A stretch of 64,000 bases of DNA from Streptomyces albidoflavus (lineage in GTDB: Bacteria > Actinomycetota > Actinomycetes > Streptomycetales > Streptomycetaceae), in contig NZ_JOII01000003.1 in NCBI RefSeq assembly GCF_000719955.1, positions 124,001 through 188,000 on the forward strand. The letters run 5' to 3'. The translations under genes and the position numbers were made by a program. The notes beneath the pieces were generated by a model that was given only the letters and a program-made list of their open reading frames with translations, did not search any database and was not told the DNA's origin. This document shows positions 54,139 through 62,153 of the stretch, in pieces (the first letter of the stretch is position 1; each line of letters opens with the position of its first letter).

Positions 54139-57100
54139 TCAGCCCCGGGGGTCCCGGAGCCGACCGATCCGCTCCCGGTCCATCCGCAGTTCGGTACGGA
54201 CCAGCCGGGTGACGCGGCCGATGATCCGGTGCACCAGCTCGTCGAGCTGGAAGTCGGTCAGCTCCCTCGGGTCCATCCCGCCCTGGGCCACCGCGCTGTA
54301 CGCGGGCGGCTCCTCGCCGGCCGAGGACGACCCCCCGGAGCCGCCCGGCGTGTACGGCGGCGGAGCACCGGACGCCGACGCGCTGTAGGCCGGCGGCGGC
54401 TCGTAGGGAGGCGGCGGCCCGGCAGGCGCCGGGGCGGGCCGCGACCGGCTCAACGAGGCCGCCACCGCTGCCGCCGCCGAGGCCGCGAGCGCCCCCGTGG
54501 TACGGCCCGGGACACGCTGCACGGTCGGCTCGGCCGGCGCCGGGGCCGGCGTCGGCCGGACGAGCGGCGTGACCGGCGGCGCCGGGGGAGGCGTGAGCGG
54601 GGCGACGCTCGGCGTGGGCCCGGCCACGGGCGCCGCGACGGGCGCGGGCCGCCGCAGCGGTACGACCGGCGGAGCGGTCCGGGCGGAAGCCACGGCCGCC
54701 CGCTGGACGGGCGGAAGCAGCGCGGCGGACGGCGGCCGGGGCGCGTCTGCCCCGGACGCGGGCGGCGGAACGTGCCCCGGGGCGGCCGGCTGCGGACTCG
54801 CGGCGATGCCCGGCGGAGTCGGCGCGGGCGCGGGCGCAGGCGTGGGAGTGGGTCCGGGCGCGGGCAGCGGGGCGGGTGCGTGCGGCCGCTTGGCGACCGG
54901 TACGGGCGCCACCGCCCGCTGCACCGTCGGAGACGCGGGAGCGGACCCTCGGGCGGCGAGCGGAGTGGTGCCCGCCGGGGGGCTGTTGAGCGGGGCGCCG
55001 ATCGGGGAGCGGCGGCGTGCGGGGGTGGGGCTGGGACCTGAGGGGAGGCTGGAGGCCGAATCCGGAGCAGGAGCAGGAGCCTGCACCGAGGCCGGGGCCG
55101 GCGCGGAGGCCGGGCGGGAGGCCGGCGCGGCCGAAGGGGCATCCGGTGCTTTCGCGACAGGCTTGGAGGCCACCGGCCTGGAGGTCACCGGCTCGGACGT
55201 GACCGGCTTGGAGGAGACCGGCTTGGAGGAGACGGGGGCGCCGAGGCCGGACCGGGCTCGCTGGACCGGGGGAGCGGACGCAGGGTGAGGCGCACCGGCA
55301 GCGCGGCCCGCCGAGACCGAGGGCGGTACCGGGCCTGCACCGGAAGGCAGTGGAGCACCGGGCGTACGCGGTGCCTGCTCCGGCGAGGGCGCGGGGAGCG
55401 GCGAAGTACCGGGAGCCGGTGAACTGCCGTCGCCTCGGCGGGACTCCGTCGCGGGCGTCCTCGTCTGCCCGGCGCGGTCCGCCGGTGCCTGGCTCGCGGA
55501 CGAGGGGGCCGCCTTGCGCTGGACGGGCGCGGTCGCGCCGGTCGCGGGGGGCGCGGCCGGGGGACGCGCGGCGCCCGCCGCGCCGGAAGGCCGGTCCGGG
55601 CGGGACGACCCGAAGCCTTCGGTGCCCTTACGGGGCGCCGGGGCCTGACTCGGTGAAGTCGCTGAACCCGCCCGGGTGTTGTGCGCCGGGGGAGCTTCGG
55701 CTCCGGCACGCCCGGCGGCCCTTTCCGGCGCCGGTCGGCTCGGGCCGGTGGAGGGCGACGGGGCTGAGGACGAGGGGACCGAACCGCTCGACGAGGGAGA
55801 GCCGGACGTGGTGGCGGCCCTGCTCACCGGAGCGGGCCCGGAGGGCGTGGCAGGCGGGGTGGGAGGCGCGGGCCGGGACGAGGGCCCGGAGCCGGACGGC
55901 GCGACCGGCTCTGCGGGGCTGCCGGACCTCGCAGGCGAGGCGTGCCCGGTCGGGGAGGAGCCGGCCGTCGGCGAGGCGCCCCCCGGCGCCCCGCCGACCG
56001 GGCCCGACCCTCTGGCCGAGTTCTTGGCGGTGGCCCGCTGGACGGGCAGGTCCGGCTGCGACTGTGCGGGGGTGCGCCCGGCCGGGGGCGCGGAGTCGGG
56101 ACGTACGGCCGGAGCGGGCGCGGGAGAGGGGGCGGGAGAAGGGGTGGCGGATTCCGTGCTGTTGCCGGTTCCGGGCACCGTCGGGGCGCTTGCGGGCCGC
56201 TGATTCCCGGCAGCCGGTGCGGGCGTGGCCGGTCGTTCCTGGCGGGAGACGGCACGCTGGACCGGGGCACCGCCCGGCGTGCTGCCGCCGGTGGGCCTCG
56301 CGGACGGACGCGCGGGAGCACTCGCGGCGCCGGAGACCGGGGCGGCATCGGCGGCCGCCCTGGTCTCCGGCGCCTGTCCCTGGCGGGGGCGCTCGGGCTG
56401 CGGTGCCGGTGCTGCCGGGGGCGGGGGAGTGGGGGCACCCGTGGTCGCGGTCGGCCGAGCCGGGACTCCCGAAGGTCCTTCGGCCCGGCCTGCGGGGGCG
56501 CGGGTCGCTTTGTCGGTACGGGCGACCGGGGCAGGTGCGTGACTACTGATCGATGTGTCGACAACTGGCGTGTCGGCAGGCTTGCCTGCCGCGCCGGCCC
56601 GGGGCGCGGTGGCCCGCTGGACGGGGGCCTGCGGCGACGGGCTGCCGGTGGGGCGGGGCGACGCGGAGGGGGTCTTCCGGCTGTCCGCGGGAGCTTGCGC
56701 CGGGGCGCTTCCTCGCTGAGCGGGGCCTGACGGCGGCCGCCGGTCACCCGCGGGCCGCCCCGCGTCAGGCGCGGGCTGTCCTGGGGAGGGCTCCGGGCCG
56801 GGGGCGTGTTCGCCGCCGGTGTGTGCTCCCGCCCCGGACGGGGTCGCCGTCCGGGGCGGGGCGCTCGGGGTGGCGGAGCGGGCAGCGGGCAGGGCGCGCC
56901 GCTGCACCTGCCCCGCGCGGGACGGGGCCTGAGTCAGCGACTGCCGGGGCGCGGCCGGCTCCGACGGGACCGGTGTCACGCGCGGCCCCTGCGGACCACG
57001 CGGAGCCCGGGCGGACGGGCTCGCCGCCGGGGTTGCCGCCGGAGCCGCCGAGGGTGCCCCGCGCGGAACCGTCCGCTGGACCGGCGGAGCCGGCTCCCGG

Positions 57101-57618
57101 CGTGCGGCGGGACGTTCGGCCGCCCGCGCGCCCGGCGAGGGGCGCACCGGGGCGGGGCTGCCGGAGCCCGGCGCGGACGCCGTCCCGGGCAGCGCGCGCA
57201 GCGGTGCCGCCGGCGGCCTCGGGGCCGGGGTGCCGGCCGCCGGGGCGGCGGTCGGCATGGGTCCGGCGGGCCGTTCCATCCCCGTCACGGGCGTCCCGGA
57301 GGTGCCGAGCGCGCCCGGGAGCAGGCCCGCGCCGGCCGCCGGGTTCAGCACGGCCGGGGAGGCCGTCGCGGTGAAGGACGGGTTCTGCCAGGTCGGCAGG
57401 GTGCCGCCGAAGGCGTTGTCCGCCACCCCCGCGCCTCCGGCACGCGCGGCGAGCTGGACCGGCGGCAGCCCGGACCACGAGGGCACCACGGGCGCGGGCG
57501 CCGGGGACGCCTCCGCCACCGGCCCCGACGGCACCGCCGGCGCGGGGCCGGCGGAGTCCGCGCCGGGAGTCTCCGGCGTACCGCCCCTGCGTCCCCGCAG
57601 CCGCTCCAGGAATCCCAC
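54139..57618 (-). CDS. Large Pro/Ala-rich disordered protein of the CIS operon
   Basis: The 1159-residue protein is almost wholly low-complexity and rich in Pro, Ala, Ser and Gly. It begins MGFLERLRGRRGG. I count ten VQR motifs, usually as PVQRA or similar, spaced along residues about 175 to 1000. A five-residue repeat of the SSKPV type lies near residue 810. The C terminus has four PPxY motifs (PPPY, PPAY, PPPY, PPAY) and ends in a helical segment (LTDFQLDELVHRIIGRVTRL then RTELRMDRERIGRLRDPRG) that looks like a folded docking domain. It lies where tailed phages carry the tape measure gene. Function unknown: tape measure, scaffold or cargo. Confidence 0.7.
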   Translation of the reverse strand: MGFLERLRGRRGGTPETPGADSAGPAPAVPSGPVAEASPAPAPVVPSWSGLPPVQLAARAGGAGVADNAFGGTLPTWQNPSFTATASPAVLNPAAGAGLLPGALGTSGTPVTGMERPAGPMPTAAPAAGTPAPRPPAAPLRALPGTASAPGSGSPAPVRPSPGARAAERPAARREPAPPVQRTVPRGAPSAAPAATPAASPSARAPRGPQGPRVTPVPSEPAAPRQSLTQAPSRAGQVQRRALPAARSATPSAPPRTATPSGAGAHTGGEHAPGPEPSPGQPAPDAGRPAGDRRPPSGPAQRGSAPAQAPADSRKTPSASPRPTGSPSPQAPVQRATAPRAGAAGKPADTPVVDTSISSHAPAPVARTDKATRAPAGRAEGPSGVPARPTATTGAPTPPPPAAPAPQPERPRQGQAPETRAAADAAPVSGAASAPARPSARPTGGSTPGGAPVQRAVSRQERPATPAPAAGNQRPASAPTVPGTGNSTESATPSPAPSPAPAPAVRPDSAPPAGRTPAQSQPDLPVQRATAKNSARGSGPVGGAPGGASPTAGSSPTGHASPARSGSPAEPVAPSGSGPSSRPAPPTPPATPSGPAPVSRAATTSGSPSSSGSVPSSSAPSPSTGPSRPAPERAAGRAGAEAPPAHNTRAGSATSPSQAPAPRKGTEGFGSSRPDRPSGAAGAARPPAAPPATGATAPVQRKAAPSSASQAPADRAGQTRTPATESRRGDGSSPAPGTSPLPAPSPEQAPRTPGAPLPSGAGPVPPSVSAGRAAGAPHPASAPPVQRARSGLGAPVSSKPVSSKPVTSEPVTSRPVASKPVAKAPDAPSAAPASRPASAPAPASVQAPAPAPDSASSLPSGPSPTPARRRSPIGAPLNSPPAGTTPLAARGSAPASPTVQRAVAPVPVAKRPHAPAPLPAPGPTPTPAPAPAPTPPGIAASPQPAAPGHVPPPASGADAPRPPSAALLPPVQRAAVASARTAPPVVPLRRPAPVAAPVAGPTPSVAPLTPPPAPPVTPLVRPTPAPAPAEPTVQRVPGRTTGALAASAAAAVAASLSRSRPAPAPAGPPPPYEPPPAYSASASGAPPPYTPGGSGGSSSAGEEPPAYSAVAQGGMDPRELTDFQLDELVHRIIGRVTRLVRTELRMDRERIGRLRDPRG
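55160..55234 (-). repeat. Five 15-bp imperfect tandem repeats in the disordered protein gene
   Basis: Units such as GGCTTGGAGGAGACC occur five times back to back (55160-55234). On the coding strand they give the SSKPV, SSKPV, TSEPV, TSRPV, ASKPV series. Slippage at this repeat could change the length of the protein. Confidence 0.8.
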
Positions 57619-57621
57619 CGC

Positions 57622-57774
57622 TCAGCCCTCCGCCCGCGTCACCAGGGACGCGATCTGATCCGTGTACCGGCGGCGGTCGTGGTGTTCGAGGTCCAGGATC
57701 GCCTCCAGACCCCAGTGGAAGTGGAAGGCGACGTACGCGATCTCCTCGTGCAGCCGGTCGGTCGCGTACGTCAC
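57622..57774 (-). CDS. DUF6760-family small protein of CIS loci
   Basis: This 50-residue protein starts VTYATDRLHEEIAYVAFHFH and continues WGLEAILDLEHHDRRRYTDQI. I recognise it from memory as DUF6760, a small helical protein encoded in Streptomyces tail-like loci, probably an assembly factor comparable to phage frameshift chaperones. The GTG at 57772-57774 overlaps the stop of the upstream gene (GTGA). It ends four bases before the disordered protein gene. Confidence 0.7.
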   Translation of the reverse strand: MTYATDRLHEEIAYVAFHFHWGLEAILDLEHHDRRRYTDQIASLVTRAEG

Positions 57775-58271
57775 GATTCCCCCAGGCGGCTCCCGCCGAG
57801 TTCCACCTCGAACGGCTCGGAGCAGTGCGGGCACCGGACCCCGGCCCGGGTGTGGCCCTCCGCGTTGATCTGCCGGTAGAAGTCCTGGAGGAACGCCAGG
57901 TCGGAGGCGAACATGTTCTCCACGATCCCGTCGTGCACCATCGGCAGCTCGCCGAGCCGGGTGATGACCCGGCCCAGCAGCACCACCGAGAGGTACGCCG
58001 GGTTCTCCTGGACGCGTACGTCGCGCAGCGGGACCAGTTCGTCCCGTGCCGTCGACAGGCGCATCACCCCGTCCCGGTGGACGGTGCCCGACTCGTCGAC
58101 GTACCCGCGCGGCAGCTCGAAGGGGAACTCCGTGCGCAGCCGCTCCCGCTGCTCCGGTGCCGGAGCCTCGGGGGGCGCGGGTGCGGCGGCAGGAGCGGGA
58201 CGGGGGAGATCCGCTCCTGCCGCCGCGGCCGAGGGGGCGGCGCCGGGAGCCGCGGCGGCCGTGCGCCGCAT
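57771..58271 (-). CDS. Tail assembly chaperone-like protein (phage tail protein T type)
   Basis: The 166-residue protein has a disordered Ala/Pro-rich N terminus (1-45) and a folded part from FPFELPRGYVDESGTVHRDG through YLSVVLLGRVITRLGELPMV. The segment DLAFLQDFYRQINAEGH and a C-terminal RCPHCSEPFEVEL follow. Similar proteins follow the tube gene in Streptomyces injection loci and correspond to tail assembly factors. The CPHC pair is single, so any metal site would need dimerisation. The ATG shares bases with the tube gene stop (TAATG). Confidence 0.7.
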   Translation of the reverse strand: MRRTAAAAPGAAPSAAAAGADLPRPAPAAAPAPPEAPAPEQRERLRTEFPFELPRGYVDESGTVHRDGVMRLSTARDELVPLRDVRVQENPAYLSVVLLGRVITRLGELPMVHDGIVENMFASDLAFLQDFYRQINAEGHTRAGVRCPHCSEPFEVELGGSRLGES

Positions 58272-58717
58272 TACTCGATGACCAGTTCTTCGAAGACGAT
58301 GGTCACGGACTCGGTCAGCGCGGCGGCCTCGCCCGCCTTCACCGTGCTGGTGTCGATCTTGCTGCACCAGGCGTTGCGCAGGTTGTAGCGCTTCACCGGG
58401 TTGTCCTCGAAGTCCATCATGATGATCGAGGCGTTCTTGCGGGCCGTGGCCATCCGGCCGTTGATCGAGTCGTTGATCCACTGCGTGAACGACGCCGACT
58501 GGGTCATGCCGCGCACCACCGTGCACTGGCCGTCCTTCTGCGTGCCCGGCAGCAGCGAGACCCCGGCCTTGCCCGTCGCGCCGTTGTTCTGCTGGTACTT
58601 GATGACGTCCTGTTCGAGGGTGAGGCCGCTGACCTCGGCGAGGTACTCGACCATCACCCCGTCGATCTGGAGGCCGAAATTGTGTGAGGTGAGGGCGTCA
58701 CCCGGCTGGAGACTCAT
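58271..58717 (-). CDS. gp19-family tail tube protein 1 (Afp1-like)
   Basis: This 148-residue protein is the probable main inner-tube subunit. It begins MSLQPGDALTSHNFGLQIDG and contains VEYLAEVSGLTLEQDVIKYQ and PVKRYNLRNAWCSKIDT, all typical of gp19/Hcp-like tube proteins in injection systems. The tube passes cargo and is expelled when the sheath contracts. The ATG at 58715-58717 has AAGGACAG upstream. The gene lies 74 bases after the sheath gene. Confidence 0.9.
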   Translation of the reverse strand: MSLQPGDALTSHNFGLQIDGVMVEYLAEVSGLTLEQDVIKYQQNNGATGKAGVSLLPGTQKDGQCTVVRGMTQSASFTQWINDSINGRMATARKNASIIMMDFEDNPVKRYNLRNAWCSKIDTSTVKAGEAAALTESVTIVFEELVIE

Positions 58718-58791
58718 CTGTTCGCTGTCCTTCGGGAATGCGGTGGAATGCGGGAAAGCGTGGGACCTGCGTGCGGGAGGCGGAGCCCGGC

Positions 58792-60387
58792 CTACTCCTC
58801 CAGCTCACCGCTGCCGCTGGAGAACTGCGCCAGCCGGAAGATCACGAACTCGGCGGGCTTGACCGGCGCGATGCCGATCTCGCACACCACCCGGCCGAGG
58901 TCGACCGACTCCGGCGGGTTGGTCTCCTGGTCGCACTTGACGTAGTACGCCTCGTCGGGGCTCTGGCCGAAGAGGGCGCCGTTGCGCCACTCGTTGACCA
59001 GGAAGGCCGAGATGTTGCGGCGGATGCGCGCCCAGAGGTTGTGGTCGTTCGGCTCGAACACCACCCACTGGGTGCCGATCAGGATCGACTCCTCCAGGTA
59101 GTTGAAGTACCGGCGGATGTTCAGGTAGCGCCAGGCCGGGTCGGAGGCGAGGGTACGGGCGCCCCAGACACGGATGCCGCGGCCGGGGAAGGCGCGGATG
59201 CAGTTGACGCCGATCGGGTTGAGCAGGTCCTGCTCGCCCCGGGTGATCTGGAGCTCCAGGTCGACGGCGCCGCGCACCACCTCGTTGGCGGGCGCCTTGT
59301 GCACGCCGCGCTCGGAGTCGTTGCGGGCCCAGATGCCGGCCACGTGGCCGCTCGGCGGGATCAGGCGGGCCTGCCCCGACGCCGGGTCGAAGGACTTGAT
59401 CCAGGGGTAGTACAGCGCCGCGTACTTCGAGTCGTACCCGGCGGTCTCCTGGCGCCAGACGCGGATCTGCTGGGCGTTCTGGCCGGGCGGCGGGTCGATG
59501 ATGGCGACGCGGTCGCCCATCAGCTCGCAGTGGGCGATGAGGCCGAGCTGGACGGCCTTGACCGACTCCAGGTCGATGGCGCCCCGCTGGTAGGCGGCCA
59601 TCAGGTCGGGGACGGCGACCATGGAGATCTCGTCCACCGCCTCCAGGCCGCCGAAGCCGGTGCGGTCGGCGGAGTCGCCGAGGTACTGGGCGGGGCCGGG
59701 GTTCGCCGGGTTCTTCGTGGCCGGGGCGGTGGCGGGCTCGGCCGGGGCGGTGGGCGGGGCCGCCGGGGTGACCGTCTGGTTCTCCGGGCGGGCCAGCTGC
59801 CCGGTGGGCGCGGCCTCCGTCACGGAGATCAGCTTGGACTGCTCCTTGACCTGCGTGACGACGTAGGAGCGGGTGCCCTTCTTGGCGCTGACGTCGAAGG
59901 TCTCGACGGCCTTGCCGCCGTCCTTGACGACCAGCTTGAACCGCTCGGCCGCCCCCTCGCCCTCGGGGTCGGCGACCTCGACGGTGAGCGGGCCCTTGGT
60001 GCCGGGCGCGAGCGCGGTCACCGCGAAGGTGCCGAGCTGCGCGGGCTCGGCGGCCGGCAGCGCGGCCGGCGCGGTGGTACCCGTCACCGCGGCCGGGCCG
60101 GCCTCGCCGGCGGTGCCCTCGGCCGAGCCGCCGACCCGGACCACGTAGGCGGCCGAACCGCCGTTGTTGAAGAAGCCGTAGACGGAGTGGGCGAGGAAGT
60201 ACCCCTCGGTGAAGTCACCGAAGGCCGCGACGTACTGCGTCCAGTTGGTCACCAGCGTGGGTTCGTTCAGCGGGCCGGACGGGGCGAGGCCCACGAAGGC
60301 CGCCACCGAGGTGCCCACCCCTTCGATGGGGCGCGAACCGCTGGCCACCTCCTCGACATAGACGCCGGGCGACAGGTAGGACGGCAT
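58792..60387 (-). CDS. Contractile tail sheath protein (Afp2-like)
   Basis: The 531-residue sheath subunit starts MPSYLSPGVYVEEVASGSRP, as is typical of sheath proteins. The conserved C-terminal domain reads DPAWRYLNIRRYFNYLEESI, then RNISAFLVNEWRNGALFGQS and IGIAPVKPAEFVIFRL. Between about residues 95 and 235 lies a variable Ala/Pro/Thr-rich outer domain (for example PAAPPTAPAEPATAPATKNP) that would decorate the outside of the particle. It is the first gene of the leftward operon and is divergent from the ricin-domain protein gene. The ATG at 60385-60387 has AGGAGAG upstream. Confidence 0.95.
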   Translation of the reverse strand: MPSYLSPGVYVEEVASGSRPIEGVGTSVAAFVGLAPSGPLNEPTLVTNWTQYVAAFGDFTEGYFLAHSVYGFFNNGGSAAYVVRVGGSAEGTAGEAGPAAVTGTTAPAALPAAEPAQLGTFAVTALAPGTKGPLTVEVADPEGEGAAERFKLVVKDGGKAVETFDVSAKKGTRSYVVTQVKEQSKLISVTEAAPTGQLARPENQTVTPAAPPTAPAEPATAPATKNPANPGPAQYLGDSADRTGFGGLEAVDEISMVAVPDLMAAYQRGAIDLESVKAVQLGLIAHCELMGDRVAIIDPPPGQNAQQIRVWRQETAGYDSKYAALYYPWIKSFDPASGQARLIPPSGHVAGIWARNDSERGVHKAPANEVVRGAVDLELQITRGEQDLLNPIGVNCIRAFPGRGIRVWGARTLASDPAWRYLNIRRYFNYLEESILIGTQWVVFEPNDHNLWARIRRNISAFLVNEWRNGALFGQSPDEAYYVKCDQETNPPESVDLGRVVCEIGIAPVKPAEFVIFRLAQFSSGSGELEE

Positions 60388-60696
60388 GCTCTGCTCTCCT
60401 CGGGGTACGAGACAGGACGTCGCTCACCCTCACGCGCGAGCCGCCCTCGCCGGAACGGCCGTGGGGGCCGGTCGCGGGGCAGCAGTGCTGCCCCCAACTC
60501 TGCCCGCAGGGGCAGCCGTCGCCGGGCCGGCCCGGCGCTCCGGCAACCAGGGAGGGGTGCCGCCGGGGAACTTCCCCGGGGAACGCCGCTCCACGCCTCG
60601 CCGGCCGAAGCCTGCCCGGCGACCCTGCCCGCGCGGGCAGCGAGGTCTGCCCCCGTGGCCCGTGACGGGGCGTCGGACGTTGTCTAGCGTGGCTGC
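60388..60696. promoter_or_regulatory. Divergent CIS control region with repeated TGCCC half-sites
   Basis: This 309-bp gap separates the sheath gene from the ricin-domain gene and contains no gene. It holds several inverted repeats built from TGCCC/GGGCA: GGGGCAGCA-G-TGCTGCCCC at 60476-60494, CTGCCC-N4-GGGCAG at 60500-60515, and the perfect palindrome CTGCCCGCGCGGGCAG at 60625-60640. Single TGCCC copies lie at 60613 and 60648. A separate perfect repeat CCGGGGAA-C-TTCCCCGG lies at 60563-60579. A shared regulator is likely but unknown. Confidence 0.5.
60662..60690 (+). promoter_or_regulatory. Candidate promoter of the ricin-domain gene
   Basis: GTGACG (60662-60667) and TAGCGT (60685-60690) are 17 bp apart. 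The GTG start follows six bases after the -10 box with no ribosome binding site, so the transcript is probably leaderless. Confidence 0.45.
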
Positions 60697-62100
60697 GTGA
60701 GCCTATGGACTTCCCTTGAGCCCGCGTCGGCGAGCGTCGAGCCCGGTGGCTCCGCGCAGGTGCGGCTGCGGGTGCGCAACACCGGCGACGTGGTGGACGA
60801 GTACCGGTTCGAACCCGTGGGGGCCCTCGCGCCCTGGACCCGGGTGGAACCGCAGACGCTGCGGCTCTACCCCGGGACGACGGGCACGGTGGAACTGACG
60901 TTCTCCCCGCCCCGTACGCCCGACGCGGTGGCCGGCCCCAACCCGTACGCGGTGCGCATCACCCCGACCGAACACCCCGAGGCGGTGACCGTCCCCGAGG
61001 GCAACATCACCGTCTCCCCCTTCACCGAGGTCCGCGCCGAGCTGGTGCCGGTGACCGTCAAGGGCCGTTTCCGCGGCCGCCCCCGGCTGGCCGTCGACAA
61101 CCTCGGCAACACCAAGGTCACCGCCTCCGTCAGCGGCAGCGACAACGGCGACCACCTGTCGTACGAGATCCGGCCGCAGAACGTGCAGATCGAACCGGGG
61201 CGTGCCGCCTTCGTCGACACCGTGGTCCGGCCGCGGCAGAAGATCTGGTTCGGCTCGAAGGAGGAGCGGCCCTTCACCCTGACCCTGCGCCGCTCCGGCG
61301 CCGAACCGGGCGAGGTGGAGGGCACTTACGTGCAGCGCGGGTTCCTGCCGCGCTGGCTCGCCACCTTCCTCGGCATCTTCATGGCCCTGGCCATCGCCTT
61401 CGTGATGATCTGGATCGCCTACAAGCCGCAGGTCCGCACCAGCGCCACCGAACAGGCCGCCGCGGCCGACGCCCTCGCCCCCAGCCCCACCCCGGACCCG
61501 CCGAGCCAGGCGCCGCCGCCCGAGCCCGAGCCGGAGCCCAGCGAGGAGCCCGCGGGCGGAGCCGACGGCGGCGGGGGAGGCGAGCCCTCACCGACCGAGG
61601 AGCCGGGCGTGGTGCCCGCCGAACGGGTCCTGCTGCGCAACACCACCACCGGTTACTGCGCCGACGTCCCCGACCGGGGCAAGGGCAAGATCAACGAGCG
61701 GGTCCAGCAGGCCACCTGCCACGAGACGGGCGACAACCAGCTCTGGGACCTCGTGGTGACCCAGGAGAAGGGCGGCCCCAACGGCGCCCCGCTCTTCCTG
61801 ATCCGCAACACCATGGACCGGCTCTGCATGGACCTGCCGAAGTTCGGCCCCCAGCCGATCAGGACCCCGATCTCGGAGTTCACCTGCGACGGCACCATGA
61901 ACGACAACCAGCTCTGGTGGGCCCAGGAACTCGACAACGGCGCCTACTGGATACGCAACGCCGTCAGCAACAACCTCTGCCTGGAGGTCGCGGGCTCCGG
62001 CGACGGCAAGATCGGTGCCCGGCTGCTCATCTTCACCTGCACCCTCACCGACGACCAGGAGTGGGAGATCATGCCCACGCAGCAGAAGACGGGCTCCTGA
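60697..62100 (+). CDS. Membrane protein with cytosolic Ig-like domains and external ricin-type lectin
   Basis: This 467-residue protein has no signal peptide. The N-terminal 210 residues form two Ig-like beta-sandwich domains (VEPGGSAQVRLRVRNTGDVV, then RPRLAVDNLGNTKVTASVSG). One transmembrane helix follows at about 221-243, then a Pro/Glu/Gly-rich linker (255-305) and a ricin-type beta-trefoil (about 308-460) with QxW motifs at Q348/W350, Q405/W407 and Q454/W456. The likely topology puts the Ig-like part in the cytosol and the lectin outside. It is divergent from the sheath gene, so it probably serves the injection system, perhaps as a membrane anchor or sensor. Confidence 0.75.
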   Translation: MSLWTSLEPASASVEPGGSAQVRLRVRNTGDVVDEYRFEPVGALAPWTRVEPQTLRLYPGTTGTVELTFSPPRTPDAVAGPNPYAVRITPTEHPEAVTVPEGNITVSPFTEVRAELVPVTVKGRFRGRPRLAVDNLGNTKVTASVSGSDNGDHLSYEIRPQNVQIEPGRAAFVDTVVRPRQKIWFGSKEERPFTLTLRRSGAEPGEVEGTYVQRGFLPRWLATFLGIFMALAIAFVMIWIAYKPQVRTSATEQAAAADALAPSPTPDPPSQAPPPEPEPEPSEEPAGGADGGGGGEPSPTEEPGVVPAERVLLRNTTTGYCADVPDRGKGKINERVQQATCHETGDNQLWDLVVTQEKGGPNGAPLFLIRNTMDRLCMDLPKFGPQPIRTPISEFTCDGTMNDNQLWWAQELDNGAYWIRNAVSNNLCLEVAGSGDGKIGARLLIFTCTLTDDQEWEIMPTQQKTGS

Positions 62101-62119
62101 GAGAAGGCCGGCCGGAGCT

Positions 62120-62153
62120 CCGGTGAGGGCGGCTCACCAGCCGCCCTCACCGG
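62120..62153. terminator. Bidirectional terminator overlapping the end of the AAA ATPase gene
   Basis: A perfect 15-bp stem CCGGTGAGGGCGGCT (62120-62134) pairs with 62139-62153 around the loop CACC. The right arm and loop contain the last codons and part of the stop codon of the ATPase gene. Confidence 0.85.

Noticed and set aside
55160..55234. CRISPR-like repeat array
   Set aside because: Units are 15 bp, directly adjacent without spacers and in frame with a coding sequence, so they are a protein repeat. No other CRISPR-like array was seen in the window.
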